From Anaeramoeba ignava (Eukaryota; Metamonada; Anaeramoebidae), in assembly GCA_028826165.1 (NCBI GenBank), contig JAPDFW010000101.1:1-64000 (forward strand): 64,000 nt of DNA, written 5' to 3'. Made by a program: the position numbers and the translations under genes. Positions 1 through 12,600 of this stretch are shown here, piece by piece. Every line of letters begins with the position of its first letter. Positions within the stretch are counted from its first letter, which is position 1. Below the pieces are notes generated by a model. The model was not told the origin of the DNA and did no database searches. It saw nothing but the letters and a program-made list of their open reading frames with translations.

Positions 1-159
1 GAGGTTCCTACTTGCCGTTGACTGACTTGTTTCTACCAAATCAATTAATGTTTTTAAAAATTGTAAAAATTATGTTTGTTTGTTTTTTTCTTCAAAAGAT
101 ATAATTTCTATAATCAATTAGGTTTCAAAATGATGGGTTTTATGTACAAAATCTAATGT

Positions 160-1198
160 TTTCCACATCTTTTCAGGACATTTTGTTTCTCAAATATCAT
201 CTGCAATTGAAAATACATGTTTTGTTTCTTCAAGTGACGAAATTATTCAAGATATTATTTTGAAAAAGAAAATTGATCTAAAAAATCAAACTTCAGGAAT
301 CAAGAAAATTCAATCAACAGGAAGAGGAACGTTTTATTGAATACAATTTCAAGTGTTTATTGTTGGGAATTCAATGAGGAGATTTGGGGATAAATTTGGG
401 GTTTCATTGAATTTAAACACTCCTCAAAAAGTGCTTGTTTTTCGAAGACATGTTTATCAAGGACATTGCTTGCGGGAAAAAACCAGATGTATTTCTATCT
501 CAAAATGGGATCTTTTTTTGCGGAAATTGGGGGACAAAAATATTTTGGGGATACTTCTTCATTTCTTTATTCTCCAAACGGAGAAAACTTCTTATTTCTT
601 CTTTTAAAAAATGGATAAGATCTACAGTGATGCTTGCTGTTCAGAAGCCTTTTTATCACAAAAGATTTCCGGATTTATTGCATTGATTGAATGTTTGGGG
701 ACAACTTGGATTGGGTCATTTTAAGGAAGTTTGCCTTTTTGAACACACAAAAATTCTTTGCAGAGCAAATCATGGATATCAGGATGACAAACAGTTCAAC
801 AATTTTCTTGTCAAAGAAAGGATGGTCAAATTTATTCATGTGGAAAATCAGAATTTAATGGGCTCAATTCTCACAATGCAATAAATAGGCCTCAAAAATT
901 AAATGCCCGATCATGATATTATTGCAATGCAACAGGATCTTCTCACTCAATTGTCTTAACATCCAAAAATGAAATTTTTGATTTGGGGAGCAAGTAATTC
1001 TTATGGTCAACTTGGCAAACCTTCCCTTAAAGAAAATGCAAAAACCCCTTTTTTCATTCTATATCTCAAATTCTTCAATCAACACCCTTTCATATCGCAA
1101 TATCTTCAGGACCTATTACTTCCTTTATTTTTCTATCCTTTAGATTCTTATTTGATTCAAGATTTTCTTGCTTTTTTTTTCCAACGAGAAGAAAAATT
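160..1198 (+). pseudogene. Degenerate RCC1-repeat N-terminal half of an RCC1-BTB gene
   Basis: Fragments of RCC1 blades are readable but scattered over all three forward frames and broken by stops. They include VYCWEFNEEIWG near 355-395, GIFFCGNWGTK near 505-540, NVWGQLGLGHF near 690-724 and IWGASNSYGQLGKPS near 981-1025. The order matches the intact RCC1-BTB gene at 33833-35662. Downstream the frame resolves into that family's BTB modules (1199-2854). An intron acceptor (ttttcag) lies just before 177, and the 5' end may be outside the window. At least five frame changes within 1 kb are more than the scattered indels seen in other genes here, so I read this as decay. A locally poor assembly is the alternative. 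Confidence 0.6.
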
Positions 1199-2854
1199 GT
1201 GATTCAAAATTGTGTTTTTGATGGTGAAAAAAATGTTCATTCAAATGTTTTGAATATGAGAATTGGCAAAGAAAAGTGTTCAAAACTATTTTCAATTCTA
1301 AAGAAAGAGTATAAATTTGAAGTAATGAATATACTTGAATGGATTTATTTTGGATCCAAAAATTTGAATGAGAAATCTTTTAGAATTTTAAGAGATATTG
1401 GATTTTCAAATGAAGAAATTGATTTTAAATCAGGATATACAGGATTTTGTTCTGATTTAAAGAGATTATATGAAAAATCAAATCAAAATCAAAATCAAAA
1501 TCAAAATCAAAATGAAAATGAAAATCAAAATCAAAATCAAAATCAAAATTCATATAAAAATTTATATAAAAATAAAAATAAAAATAAAAATCAAAATCAA
1601 AATGAAAATGAAAATCAAAATCAAATTGAAAATGAAAATTTATATAAAAATGAAAATCAAAATAAAAATCAAAATCAAAATTCAAATCAAAATGAAAATT
1701 CAAATAAAAATCAAAATTTAAATCAAAATCAAAATGAAAATCAAAATCAAAATCAAAATCAAAATCAAAATCAAAATCAAAATGAAAATCAAAATGAAAT
1801 TGAAAATGAAAATCAAAATCAAAATCAAAATCAAAATAAAAATCAAAATGAAAATCAAAATGAAAATTTATATAAAAATAAAAATGAAAATCAAAATTTA
1901 AATCAAAATGAAAATGAAAATCAAATTGAAAATGAAAATCAAAATCAAAATGAAAATGAAAATGAAAATGAAAATGAAAATCAAAATCAAAATCAAAATC
2001 AAAATCAAAATCAAAATCAAAATCAAAATCAAAATCAAAATGAAAATGAAAATCAAAATCAAAATCAAAATGAAAATTTATATAAAAATGAAAATGAAAA
2101 TGAAAATGAAAATGAAAATGAAAATCAAAATGAAAATCAAAATGAAAATCAAAATGAAAATCAAAATCAAAATCAAAATGAAAATTTATATAAAAATCAA
2201 AATCAAAATCAAATTGAAAATCAAAATCAAAATGAAAATGAAAATCAAAATCAAAATGAAAATCAAAGTGAAAATCAAAATCAAAATCAAAATCAAAATC
2301 AAAATCAAAATCAAAATCAAAATCAAAATCAAATTGAAAATCAAAATAAAAATCAAAATGAAAATCAAAATCAAAATCAAAATCAAAATCAAAATCAAAA
2401 TCAAAATCAAAATCAAAATCAAAATTCATATAAAAATCAAAATCAAAATCAAAATCAAAATTCATATAAAAATTTATATGAAAATTTATATGAAAATGAT
2501 CCAAAAGATTTTATCATAATTTCATATGATGAACAAAAAATATATGTTCATAAATTCGTTTTAATGGCAAGAACTGAATTATTCAGAGGAATGTTTATTA
2601 GTGTAAATGATTCCTCAAATCAAGTTCATGATTATTCTCAAAGATCAGGTGAATCAATAAGAGCTTTAATTGAATTTCTTTATACAGATAAACTTCCTGA
2701 ATCAATAAAAGTTGAAAATTTAAAAGAAATATCTGAACTTGGAGATTTTTATCAACTTCTTTCAAAACCAAAATTAATAACTGAAATTAATCAAAAAGAA
2801 ATTTTATTTGAAAAACAAGAAGAAGAAAAATCACAAAAATTTAAATTAGATTAA
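1199..2854 (+). CDS. Tandem-BTB C-terminal part of an RCC1-BTB family protein with a giant Asn-rich linker
   Basis: An open frame of 551 codons with three parts. Residues 1-90 are a first, divergent BTB-like module (KNVHSNVLNMRIGKEKCSKL, ILEWIYFGSKNL). Residues ~95-430 are an Asn-X tract in which nearly every second residue is Asn. Residues ~435-551 are a second BTB module with the local family signature (HKFVLMARTELFRGMF, SSNQVHDYSQRSGESI, ALIEFLYTD, GDFYQL). The first codon of the open frame is not ATG; the first ATG is at 1255 and lies inside the first BTB. This is therefore the 3' part of the gene whose RCC1 half upstream is broken. BTB domains mediate dimerisation and Cullin-3 adaptor roles in known families; a specific role here is unknown. 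The flanking BTB modules remain in frame across the expanded linker, which argues for recent expression or recent loss. Confidence 0.6.
   Translation: MIQNCVFDGEKNVHSNVLNMRIGKEKCSKLFSILKKEYKFEVMNILEWIYFGSKNLNEKSFRILRDIGFSNEEIDFKSGYTGFCSDLKRLYEKSNQNQNQNQNQNENENQNQNQNQNSYKNLYKNKNKNKNQNQNENENQNQIENENLYKNENQNKNQNQNSNQNENSNKNQNLNQNQNENQNQNQNQNQNQNQNENQNEIENENQNQNQNQNKNQNENQNENLYKNKNENQNLNQNENENQIENENQNQNENENENENENQNQNQNQNQNQNQNQNQNQNENENQNQNQNENLYKNENENENENENENQNENQNENQNENQNQNQNENLYKNQNQNQIENQNQNENENQNQNENQSENQNQNQNQNQNQNQNQNQNQIENQNKNQNENQNQNQNQNQNQNQNQNQNQNSYKNQNQNQNQNSYKNLYENLYENDPKDFIIISYDEQKIYVHKFVLMARTELFRGMFISVNDSSNQVHDYSQRSGESIRALIEFLYTDKLPESIKVENLKEISELGDFYQLLSKPKLITEINQKEILFEKQEEEKSQKFKLD
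1480..2490. repeat. (AATCAA/AATGAA/AATAAA)n hexanucleotide minisatellite coding for Asn-Gln/Glu/Lys
   Basis: About 1 kb of hexamers AATCAA, AATGAA and AATAAA, punctuated by a ttatataaaaat variant (Leu-Tyr-Lys-Asn). It sits between the two BTB modules of the gene at 1199-2854. The unit length of six keeps the frame under any whole-unit expansion. Other frames are also open (Asp-Phe/His-Phe on the minus strand, Lys-Ile/Met-Lys on the plus strand), purely as a by-product of the repeat. Confidence 0.95.
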
Positions 2855-2916
2855 AAATGATGATAAAAAAAAACTTTTTTTTTCATTTTACTTTTTTCAT
2901 TTTTTTTTCTTTTAAA
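2855..2916 (+). promoter_or_regulatory. Short promoter/leader with T-rich CATTTT motifs
   Basis: Only 62 bp separate the preceding stop from the next ATG at 2917. The stretch holds two TTTCATTTT-type elements ending in a T run directly before the start codon. The same arrangement precedes several other genes in the window. Confidence 0.4.
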
Positions 2917-5900
2917 ATGAATATTTGGAAAGCTATTGAAGAAAACAATATTAAGTACTTAAAACAAATCAAAAAAATTCCAGAAGATCAAATGCAAAAA
3001 GAAAGCAAAACCAATTCTTAATTTTGCAATGGAAAAAGTTTCAAAAGAAATAATTCAAATTTTGATTGAAAAAGGAGCAAATCCAAATTTAATTGATAGT
3101 TCATCAAACCAGAATTCACTTCATACTGCAATCATAAATAATTTGGGAATTGAAATCATCAAGTATTTAATTGAAAAAGGAGTTGATATCAACGCATTAA
3201 CAAATAGAAAGGAAACGGCTTTACATTTTGCTTGCCAAAACAATTCATCATTGGAAATTATCAAATTGCTAATTGAAGAAGGAGTTGATATTGATGCAAA
3301 AACATATGAATCACGAAATGCTTTGCATTCTGCTTGCGCAAATAGCAATCTATCTTTTGAAATCATCAAGTATTTGATTGAAGAGGAAATTGATATTCAT
3401 GCTAAAACATATACAAATGAAACAGCTTTGCATCTTGTTTGCCAAAATGAAAACCTATCTTTTGGAATTATCGAATATTTAGTTGAAAAAGGAATTGATG
3501 TTAATGAAACAACAAGCGAAAATGAAACTGCTTTGCATCTTGTTTGTCGAAACAAAAATTCATCATTGGAAGTTGTAAAGTATCTAATTGAAAAGGGAAT
3601 TAATCTCAACATCAAGACAAAATTCCAGAATCAAACAGCTTTACATTTTGCTTGCATGAATCAAAATCCAAATTCATTCGAAATTATCAAATTACTACTC
3701 GAGAAAGGAATTGATACCAATGCAAAAACGCATTCCTATCAAACAGCTTTGCATTTTTATTGTCAAAATGAAAATATATCGTTTGAGATTATTAAGTTGA
3801 TAGTTGAAAAAGGAATTGATATCAATGCAAAACTAAATGACAACCAATCAGCTTTGCATATTGCTTGCAGAAATGAAAAATCAACAGTTGATATTATCAA
3901 ATATCTTATTGAAAAAGGAGGATTTATTAATGAAAAAACAGAGAAAAACCAGAATGCTTTACATTTTGCTTGTGAAAATAAAATGTTAATTTCTGTTGAA
4001 CTTGTCAAATATCTGATTGAAAAGGGAATTAATATCAATGCAAAAACAATTTATGGTCAAACAGCTCTACATTTTGCTTGCATAAATAAAAATCCAAATT
4101 CATTTGAAATTATCAAATTATTAGTCGAGAAAGGAATTGATATCAATGCAAAAACGCATTCCTACCAAACAGCTTTGCATATTGTTTGCAAAAATGAAAA
4201 TCCATCACTTGAAACTATCAAATATTTAATCGAAAAAGGGATTGATATCAATGCAACAACAAACTTCAACCAAACAGCTTTACATATTGCTTGTGAAAAC
4301 ACTTCAAATTCAAAATACTTTGAACTCATCAAGTATCTAATTGAAAAAGGAGCTAATATCAATATAATAACAAATAAAAGGAAAACGCATTGCATGCTGT
4401 TTTGTAGAAACAAAACTCCGCAGTTTGAACTTATCAAATATTTGATTGAAAAAGGTGTGAATATCAATGCAAAAACAGATCAAAAGTAAAAACACCTCTA
4501 CTTTTGTTTGCGAAAACAAGAATCCATCGTTTGAAATTACCAAATATTTGATTGAAAAAGGAACTGACATCAATGCAACCACAAGTTATGGAAATCAAAC
4601 AGCATTACATTTTGCTTGTAAAAACCCAAATATTTCGTTTGAGATTATCAAATACTTGGTTGAAAATGGGATCAATCTCAATGCAATCGCAAAACATGGG
4701 AAACAAACAGCACTCCATTTTGCTTGTAAAAACGAAAAAATATCGGTTGAAGTGATCGAATACTTGATTCAAAAGGGAATTGATATCAATGCGAAAACAA
4801 ATTACAATGAAACAGCTTTGCATATTGTTTGCTTAAATCAAAATCCATCATTTGAAATCATCAAGTTATTAGTTGAAAAGGGTGTTGATCTTAACACAAA
4901 AACAAAAGATGAGAAATCCGCTTTGCATATCATTTGTGAAAAACAGAATCTAGCCTCATCATTTGAGATTGTCAAGTATCTTGTTGAAAAAGGTGCAAAA
5001 ATTAATGAGAAATCAAATGCTAACCAAACAGCTTTGCATATTGCTTGTGGAAACCCAAAATCATCGTTTGAAACTATCAAGTATTTAATTGAAAATGGGA
5101 TTGAAATTGATGCAGTCACGCATCAAACAGAAACAGCTTTGCATTATGCTTGTCGAAATGAAAATTCATCAGTTGAAGTGATAAAATTATTGGCTGAAAA
5201 TGGAAGTAATACAAATGCAAGAGCAAATCACAGTAAAACAGCTTTGCATTATGCTTGTGAAAATGAGAATCCATCTTTCGAAGTTATCCAGTATTTGATT
5301 GAAAGGGGAATTGATGTCAATGCACAAACAAGCCAAAGACAAACAGCTTTGAAAATTTTTTGTGATAATTCTAGCCAGAATTCATTATTTCAAATTGCAA
5401 ACTTATTGATTAAAAGTGGGACTGATTTGGATGCAAAAGAATATTATGGAGGTGAAACAGCTCTTTCAATATCTATTTTTCGAAAAAAAAAAATTTTAAT
5501 AGCAGTATTATTGATGAATGGTGCGAATATTTTTAATTTATCAGATCAAAGTATAACAGAAGAATTTATTGAAATTTATCACAATGTTCATTCAATAAAT
5601 GATGATATGAACAAGTTATTGAACTCAAATGATAATTTTCCAGATTACCAAATTAAATCAAGTGATTCTTCAACATTTAATGCTCACAAATTAATTCTTT
5701 TATTAAGATTTAACAATGATAATTCGATTCTAGAAAAATTCGTCAAGATTTGCTCTGAAAAGCCGAAAGAAGATGTTGAAATTGCTTTGAGTTTTCTTTA
5801 TAATGGGTTTATTGACTTTCAACTAATAAATCAACTCGTGAATATAGAAAACAAGTCTAATGTGTATGATTACTTCTATGAAAGAAGAGAAAGCGAAATA

Positions 5901-6347
5901 TTCAAAGCTCAACAAAAACAAGAAGAGAAACAAGAAATAATATGTGAGTTTTTCAATGAAATGGGATTAAATTCAGAATGGGTTGAATCTAAAAAAGGAA
6001 GAAAAGGAATAATAAAAGATTTTGAAAAATTATATCAAGAAAATGAAACAAAAGATTTCACAATTATTTGCGAAGAAAAAGAAATCAAAGTTCATAAATT
6101 AATATTAATATTAAGAAGTGATTTGTTTAAAGGAATGTTTTTAAATGTTTCAGATTCTTCTAATCAAGTTCATGATTATTCTGGGAAATCATTTGAAGCA
6201 ATTCAACAATTAGTTTATTTTCTTTATCATGATGAATTTGATGAAACAAAAACAATTAATCAAGACATAAAACAAGAATTTAAAGATTTCAAGGATTATT
6301 ATCAATTAAATCCCAATTCTATAATCGATTTACTTTTAGATTTCTAA
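2917..6347 (+). CDS. Ankyrin-repeat protein with two C-terminal BTB modules (two apparent 1-base frameshifts)
   Basis: The start at 2917 (MNIWKAIEENNIKYLKQIKK) matches the N-terminal pattern of the paralogues at 52-64 kb. Apparent extra bases lie near 2995-3005 and near 4480. Removing one at each gives a continuous 1,142-residue protein. About 25 ankyrin repeats of 33-35 residues follow the consensus 'TALHFACxN...SxEIIKYLIEKGIDINAKT' (residues ~40-880). Then come a first BTB-like module (NAHKLILLLRFNND, ALSFLYNGF), a charged linker (KKGRKGIIKDFEKLYQEN) and a second BTB (VHKLILILRSDLFKGMF, SSNQVHDYSGKSFEAI, FKDYYQLNPNSIIDLLLDF). Ankyrin-BTB proteins are commonly scaffolds or Cullin-3 adaptors. 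The target here is unknown. Whether the frameshifts are real or sequencing errors cannot be told from one sequence. Confidence 0.8.
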
Positions 6348-6665
6348 TACAATTTTATATCAATTTTATATCAATTTTATATCAATTTTAAATCAATTTT
6401 AAATCAATTCTATATCAATTTTAAATCAATTTTATATTAATTTTAAATCAATTTTAAATCAATTTTAAATCAATTTTAAATCAATTTTATATCAATTTTA
6501 TATCAATTTTAAATCAATTTTAAATCAATTTTAAATCAATTTTATATCAATTTTATATTAATTTTATATCAATTTTAAATTAATTCCAAAAATAAATTGA
6601 AAACAAAATTTTTCATTTTTTATTTTTTATTTTATTATTTTTTAATTTTATTTTATTGTTTTTAA
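6348..6665. repeat. 11-bp tandem repeat (tcaattttaaa/tcaattttata) and leader of the BEACH gene
   Basis: 6350-6585 is a tandem array of an 11-bp unit alternating between tcaattttaaa and tcaattttata, immediately after the stop of the ankyrin-BTB gene. The remaining ~80 bp is T-rich with one TTTTTCATTTTTTA element before the ATG at 6666. Confidence 0.85.
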
Positions 6666-9600
6666 ATGAGTCGTTGGTTTAAAAATTTAATCAAAAAGAA
6701 AAATAAAGATAAAGATAAAGATAAAGATAAAGAAGAAAAAGAAAAAAATTTAAAAAAAAATAATGAGGATCAAAACACACAAAATATTGCTTCTAAATTA
6801 TTAAATCTTCAAAAAATTCAAGAAATTCGTCAATTATGGAATGAATTTTCTCAATTAAATGATGAAGATTCTAAACAAAATCTTTTAAATCAAATTGTGC
6901 CAACATTTTATGAATATTTTTATACAGAAGAAAATAAAAATTCAATCAAAGAGTAAAAGGAATTAATTATAAAATTAATTATAAAATTATTTATTAAATT
7001 ATTTATAAAATTATTTATTAAATTATTAATAAAATTATTTATAAAATTAAATATAAAATTATATATAAAATTATTTATAAAATTATTTATTAAATTATTT
7101 ATAAAATTATTTATAAAATTATTTATTAAATTATTTATAAAATTATTTATAAAATTATTTATTAAATTATTTATAAAATTATTTATTAAATTATTTATTA
7201 AATTATTTATAAAATTATATATAAAATTATTTATAAAATTATTTATAAAATTATTTATAAAATTATTAATAAAATTATTTATAAAATTATTTAATAAAAT
7301 TTATATTAAAAAAAGATTTGGTGATACTAGAAATTTCTCTTTCGTTATTGCAAAATATTTCATCAATTTATTAATTAAATTAACAAAAGAAATCAATTCT
7401 TCTGATCCTAATTTACTTTCTAAAATTATTAATTTCCCAATAAATCATCAAAATAATCTCTATTACTTTCAATTATCTGCAACACTCCTTTTATTATCAC
7501 AACAAGAAATTAATATTGAATCTCTTCTAAATTCAAAGTTAACTTTAAATTTATTAAATTTTTTAAAATTATTCTCTCAATTCAATTTAAATCAAATTTC
7601 TTATGAAGAAAATAATAATCAAGAAAGTTTGTGTTATTTATATTTAATTTATTTAAAAAACAAATTGAAGTTTTTATTTTTATTATTATTATTATTTTTA
7701 TATAGAAAATGAAAATAGAAATGAAACAGAAAATGATTTTATTCTTTTATTTGTTGATATTCTTCAAGAAAATTCTAAAAATCAAAAATCTATTGATCAA
7801 CTTATTCAATCTGATACATTAATAATCCTTTTCGAAATTATAAACTCTAATTCTAACAAAAATTATCTAATTAAAAAACTTCAAAATGTTTCTCAATTAA
7901 TTTTATCACAATTTATGAATGAAAATTTGATTTTTTATATCCAAACAAAAACATAATTAAAATTCAACTTGAAACACTTTCAGAAACATCAAAATTAAGT
8001 TCATTCAGAATTTCAAACTCAATTTCATTTATTATTAATTTACTCATTTCTTCTTTTCCAAAAACTCATAAATTTTTTGATGAATTTATAAAACTATCAG
8101 GATATAAATTATTTGGAAAAATTGTAGCTGATATGCTTCATAACAAATCAACTTCAATATCAGATTTGGAATCAATTATCAAAAACATTTCATCTCTTGT
8201 TTTTTGTGGATATTTTAATATTAAATCCATTTTTGATCAAGAAAAAGAAATCAATACAAATTTTTCAATTCAAAATACTGATGCTTTGCAAATTTTATCT
8301 AATATTTTCTTACTTTCAGCAAATTCTTCATTTAAAAAATTATCATTATTTACTCTTCAACAATTATTCTTAATTCTTCAAAAAAATCCACATAATTATT
8401 ATGTGATGAGTCAATCCAAAGTTATTGAATTGGTTCTTGCAAAATTTCCTTTATATGAAAATGAAATTCAAGTAAAATTATAAATTTAAATAAATTTAAA
8501 ATTAAAATAAATTTAAAATTTAAAAAAAAATAGGTTGATTTGCTTAAAATTATCAAATTTGTTGCTTCTTCCCTCCAAATTACACCTAAATTAGAATTAG
8601 AAATTTTAATACAATTATTTAAAAACAAACCCAAAATTGAGGTTGTTCAATTAATCACAAATCTTTTTAAGGACTTGATATCATCCAAAAATGAATTCAA
8701 AACAATACTATTCCAATTTGGTTTACTTAATTCAATTTATACTTATATTCAAAAAGAAATTTCTCAACACAAAAAACACAAATCGAAAAAAAAATCTCAA
8801 TCAACAAATTTAATCATCTTTTATATTCAAACTATTGAATTTTTTGTGAATGATAATTTGGAAAATATGAACTTACTTTATGAAAAGAAAGGAATTAATT
8901 TATTATTTGAATTGATCAAATTGAAAGATTATCAACAATTAACATTATCATTGATTGAAAGTCTCGCAATACAAGATAAAGCACAAAAACTAGATATTAT
9001 TAAGTTAATTCTTGATGAAATATCTTCAATGAAAATAACCCAATTATCATTATATAAAGCATTTTTAATTTGTTTAACTTCAATATTTAAACAAAACCAA
9101 ACTTCACAAGTTCATTTCCAAAAAATTCAAGGTTATGAAATCATTTTCAACAAAATACTTCCAGAAAGCTTAGTGAAAATTCAAAATATTGAAGCACAAA
9201 ACCAATTTCTTCAAAATTTATTCCAAATGATCATTTGTTCACTATCAGATTCAAAAATCAATCAAATACATTTCCATCACATTTACACACATGAAAAATT
9301 GGTTAATTCAATTACTTGCTCAGGAAATTTCCATAGTTTACTCAAAAATTCCCAAAAATATCATCTATTTTGTTTGTTACTTGATTTATCAATACTATCA
9401 AATGAATTACTTCATACAAACAACACACTTATTCCTGATTCATCAAAACTGAAAATTGTTTTGCCTCATCCAATTATGGTTGTTGTAGATTTGATGAAAG
9501 ATTTCGCAGTGAATTACCAAATTCAGATATTTCTAAAATTGAAAATCATCACAATCGGGAATTGGTTTAACCAACAGCAAATTAATTCTGTGGAAATTTC

Positions 9601-12600
9601 GACTTTATTGATGAAAAAATATCAAGAATTTCTTTTTGATGAAGAAAGTTTATTACATCCAGTTCTAACAAACTTTTTTCAGATCATTCAAGCAAGCAAT
9701 TCCTCAATCAAAGAATTTCGCAAGTTTTTCCGGTTATTTAAGAAAAACAAAAACATTCCAAATTCAATTTTATCAATATTTAAATCAATGATTCATGATG
9801 GAAATCAGCCTTCTTTTATTGAATTTGATCTTCAAGAATCATCAAATGCCAAATTGTCTCTGGAATATTCAAATGATAAATCATGGCCTCCTTCTTCTTC
9901 ATATTCTTTATCATTTTGGATATATTTTGATTCTTTGAGCGAGTTTTCTATCAATTTATTCAGAGTTTTTTCTTCCAAAAATCAACTAGAAATTATATTC
10001 TCAATTTCTAATGGAAAATTATCGATCACTTCATCTTCAAATTCTTCCATTTCATTTGACAAATTTCAATTCAAAGAAAATCATTGGTATCATGCTGTTA
10101 TTGTTCATTCTAAACATAAATTTTATCAATCCTCAATTACATTATTTGTTGATGGTTCTTCTAAACAAATTTGCAAAATCAACTATCCAAATTCAATCCA
10201 ATCTCCTTTTAAATTTGTTATTGGTAATTAATTTCAATTTTAATTTTAAATTTTAAATTTTTTAAATTTTAATAAATAATTTTTCTTTTAAGGAAATGAA
10301 AATATTTCAGAAAATCCACCCCATATAAAATGGAAATTAGGATCATGCTTTCTTTATGAATCTGCTTTAAGTTTGCAAGATATTCAAAAAATATTTTTAC
10401 TTGGACCTAATTATTCAGGATCTTTTATCAATCCATTTTCACAATTTACAAATTTTCAAATTGTTAATAATTATATTGTTGATAATCTTTTCAAAAATGG
10501 AGAAAATTTTGAAGATATTATGAAACAATTGGATCTTTCAATAGCTTCTATTCCAATAGTAAATGAAAAATTGATTTTTTGTTTGAGTCCAATTCACACA
10601 AAAAAAGTATTGGAAAATATTTTAAATGAAAATGAAAATGAAAAAATTGAAGAAATAAATTCTCAAAATAAAGAATCCAATTACAAAAATGAGAATTTTT
10701 TGAAACAATCATTATCAATACAAAATCTTGCAGTTTTGAATGGGAAACCATATGGAATTCTTTCAGGAAATGTTAATGTTTTTCTCTCTAAAGGAGCTAT
10801 TATGCAAATATCTAAAATTAGAGGACCGATTATTTGCTTTTTATTATTTGAAAAAATTACAACAGAAATTCATTTCCAACAACTATTCGCAATTTTAGTT
10901 AATTTAATTAATTTAAATTACACAAACTTAAAAGAATTTGAAAGAATGAATGGATATAAAATCATGTCTCATTTTTTAAAAGAAAATTCACATTTCATAA
11001 ATGTAAATATCATCAATTTACTTTTTGAATTGATTGGAACTCAAGAAAGTACAAACATTTCATCTTTAATTAAAAATCTTGGTATTATTGAAATTGTTTG
11101 TTTTGATCAAGAAATATGGAGCAAAACATCAAATTTAGTTCAAGAATATTTTTTCGCAAAATTCCAAACTTTCATTCCTATTGATAACAAAAACCAAGAT
11201 TTTAATATTAATCAATTAAGAAAGCTCAGATTTGTCAAGTATTTATTCAAATTACTTCGAGAAGAGATATTTGATGATTCTGTTATCAATAAAATAGTTT
11301 CTCTGTTAGATTTAATATTTGATCATTCCTTACTTTCTGATGAATTTTCTCTTTTTCAAACATTTATAACATCCACTTTAAATTACAAACAAGAAAAAAG
11401 TGATCCAGAAAACACAAAATTTCAAAATATATTTGCAAAAATTCATGGATTGTTATTAGATATGATTTTTGGATTAATAGTCAGAAATAAAAACAAGGAA
11501 AATAACCATGAGTTAATTGTGAAAATTCTAAGCCCAAGTTTTGTACTTTCTATAATTGAACATTCCAAGGCATTATCAACAAAAATAAAGGCACTAAAAT
11601 TAACAACAGCATTATTGTTAATGTATCCTTTATTTTTCCAGAAATTCAAACAGAATTATGGATTCCCAATTCTTACACTAATATTATCCAAAATTGAGCA
11701 AAAATCGATCATTTATTATTATTTATTTTGTTTACTTTTTGGAGTATCTGAAGTTTTAGACAAAGAAAATTTCGAAGTCAAAGAAACAAATTTCAAAGAA
11801 GTTTTATTAAATAATTCATCAATTTTCAAGAAGACTTCTCAAATTTATTGTTCTGAAGCATTTTTCCTAATTTTAACTTTATTAAGGGAAAGTCAAAGGA
11901 AATGTATTAATGAAGAATTAAAATTTCATGAGGAATATCAAAAAAAAAGGAAATTAAGAAGGGAATCAAAACATCGGAAATCAAAAAGACGATCAAAAAA
12001 GAAAAAGGAACAAAGAAAAAAAGAAAATTTAAATCAAAAAGAAAATGAAAAAGAAAATAAAAATCAAAATCAAAATCAAAAAGAAAATGAAAAAGAAAAT
12101 GAAAATTTCATTCCTATTGAAATACAAAATCAAATTCAAAATGAAATTCAAAACGAAAAAGAAAATGAAAATGAAACAAAATCTTCAAAATTCAAAATAT
12201 CAAAAACACTTCCTTCTTTCTTTAGAAAAGTTCGTAGAAAAACAATTACAAAAAATACTGAGAATGAAATACCAAAAGTAAAAAATGAAGAAGTTTATGT
12301 TTTTCCTAAAATAAAGAAGAGAAGAAATAAAAAAAGACAAAGTGAAACAAAATCAATTACACAAAGAAGTCATATTTCTTCCTATTCCAAAAAATTACCA
12401 AAAATTTTACAATTACAAATTCAACAACAAAACGAAATTATTAAATTTTTAATCAGTTTCTTTAATAATTATCCGAACTTCAGAGATACTTTCAAAAAAC
12501 TAGAATTTATTGAAGCATTAGTTGAAATTATATTTATTAATTACTCTGAAATTCAAATGGAAGTTGATGAATCATTGAATAATAATAATAACAACCAATC

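Noticed and set aside
1425-2504. Long minus-strand frame of Asp-Phe/His-Phe and two plus-strand Lys-Ile/Met frames over the Asn-X tract
   Set aside because: Any frame through a stop-free hexamer repeat is open; there is no independent start context or non-repeat sequence.
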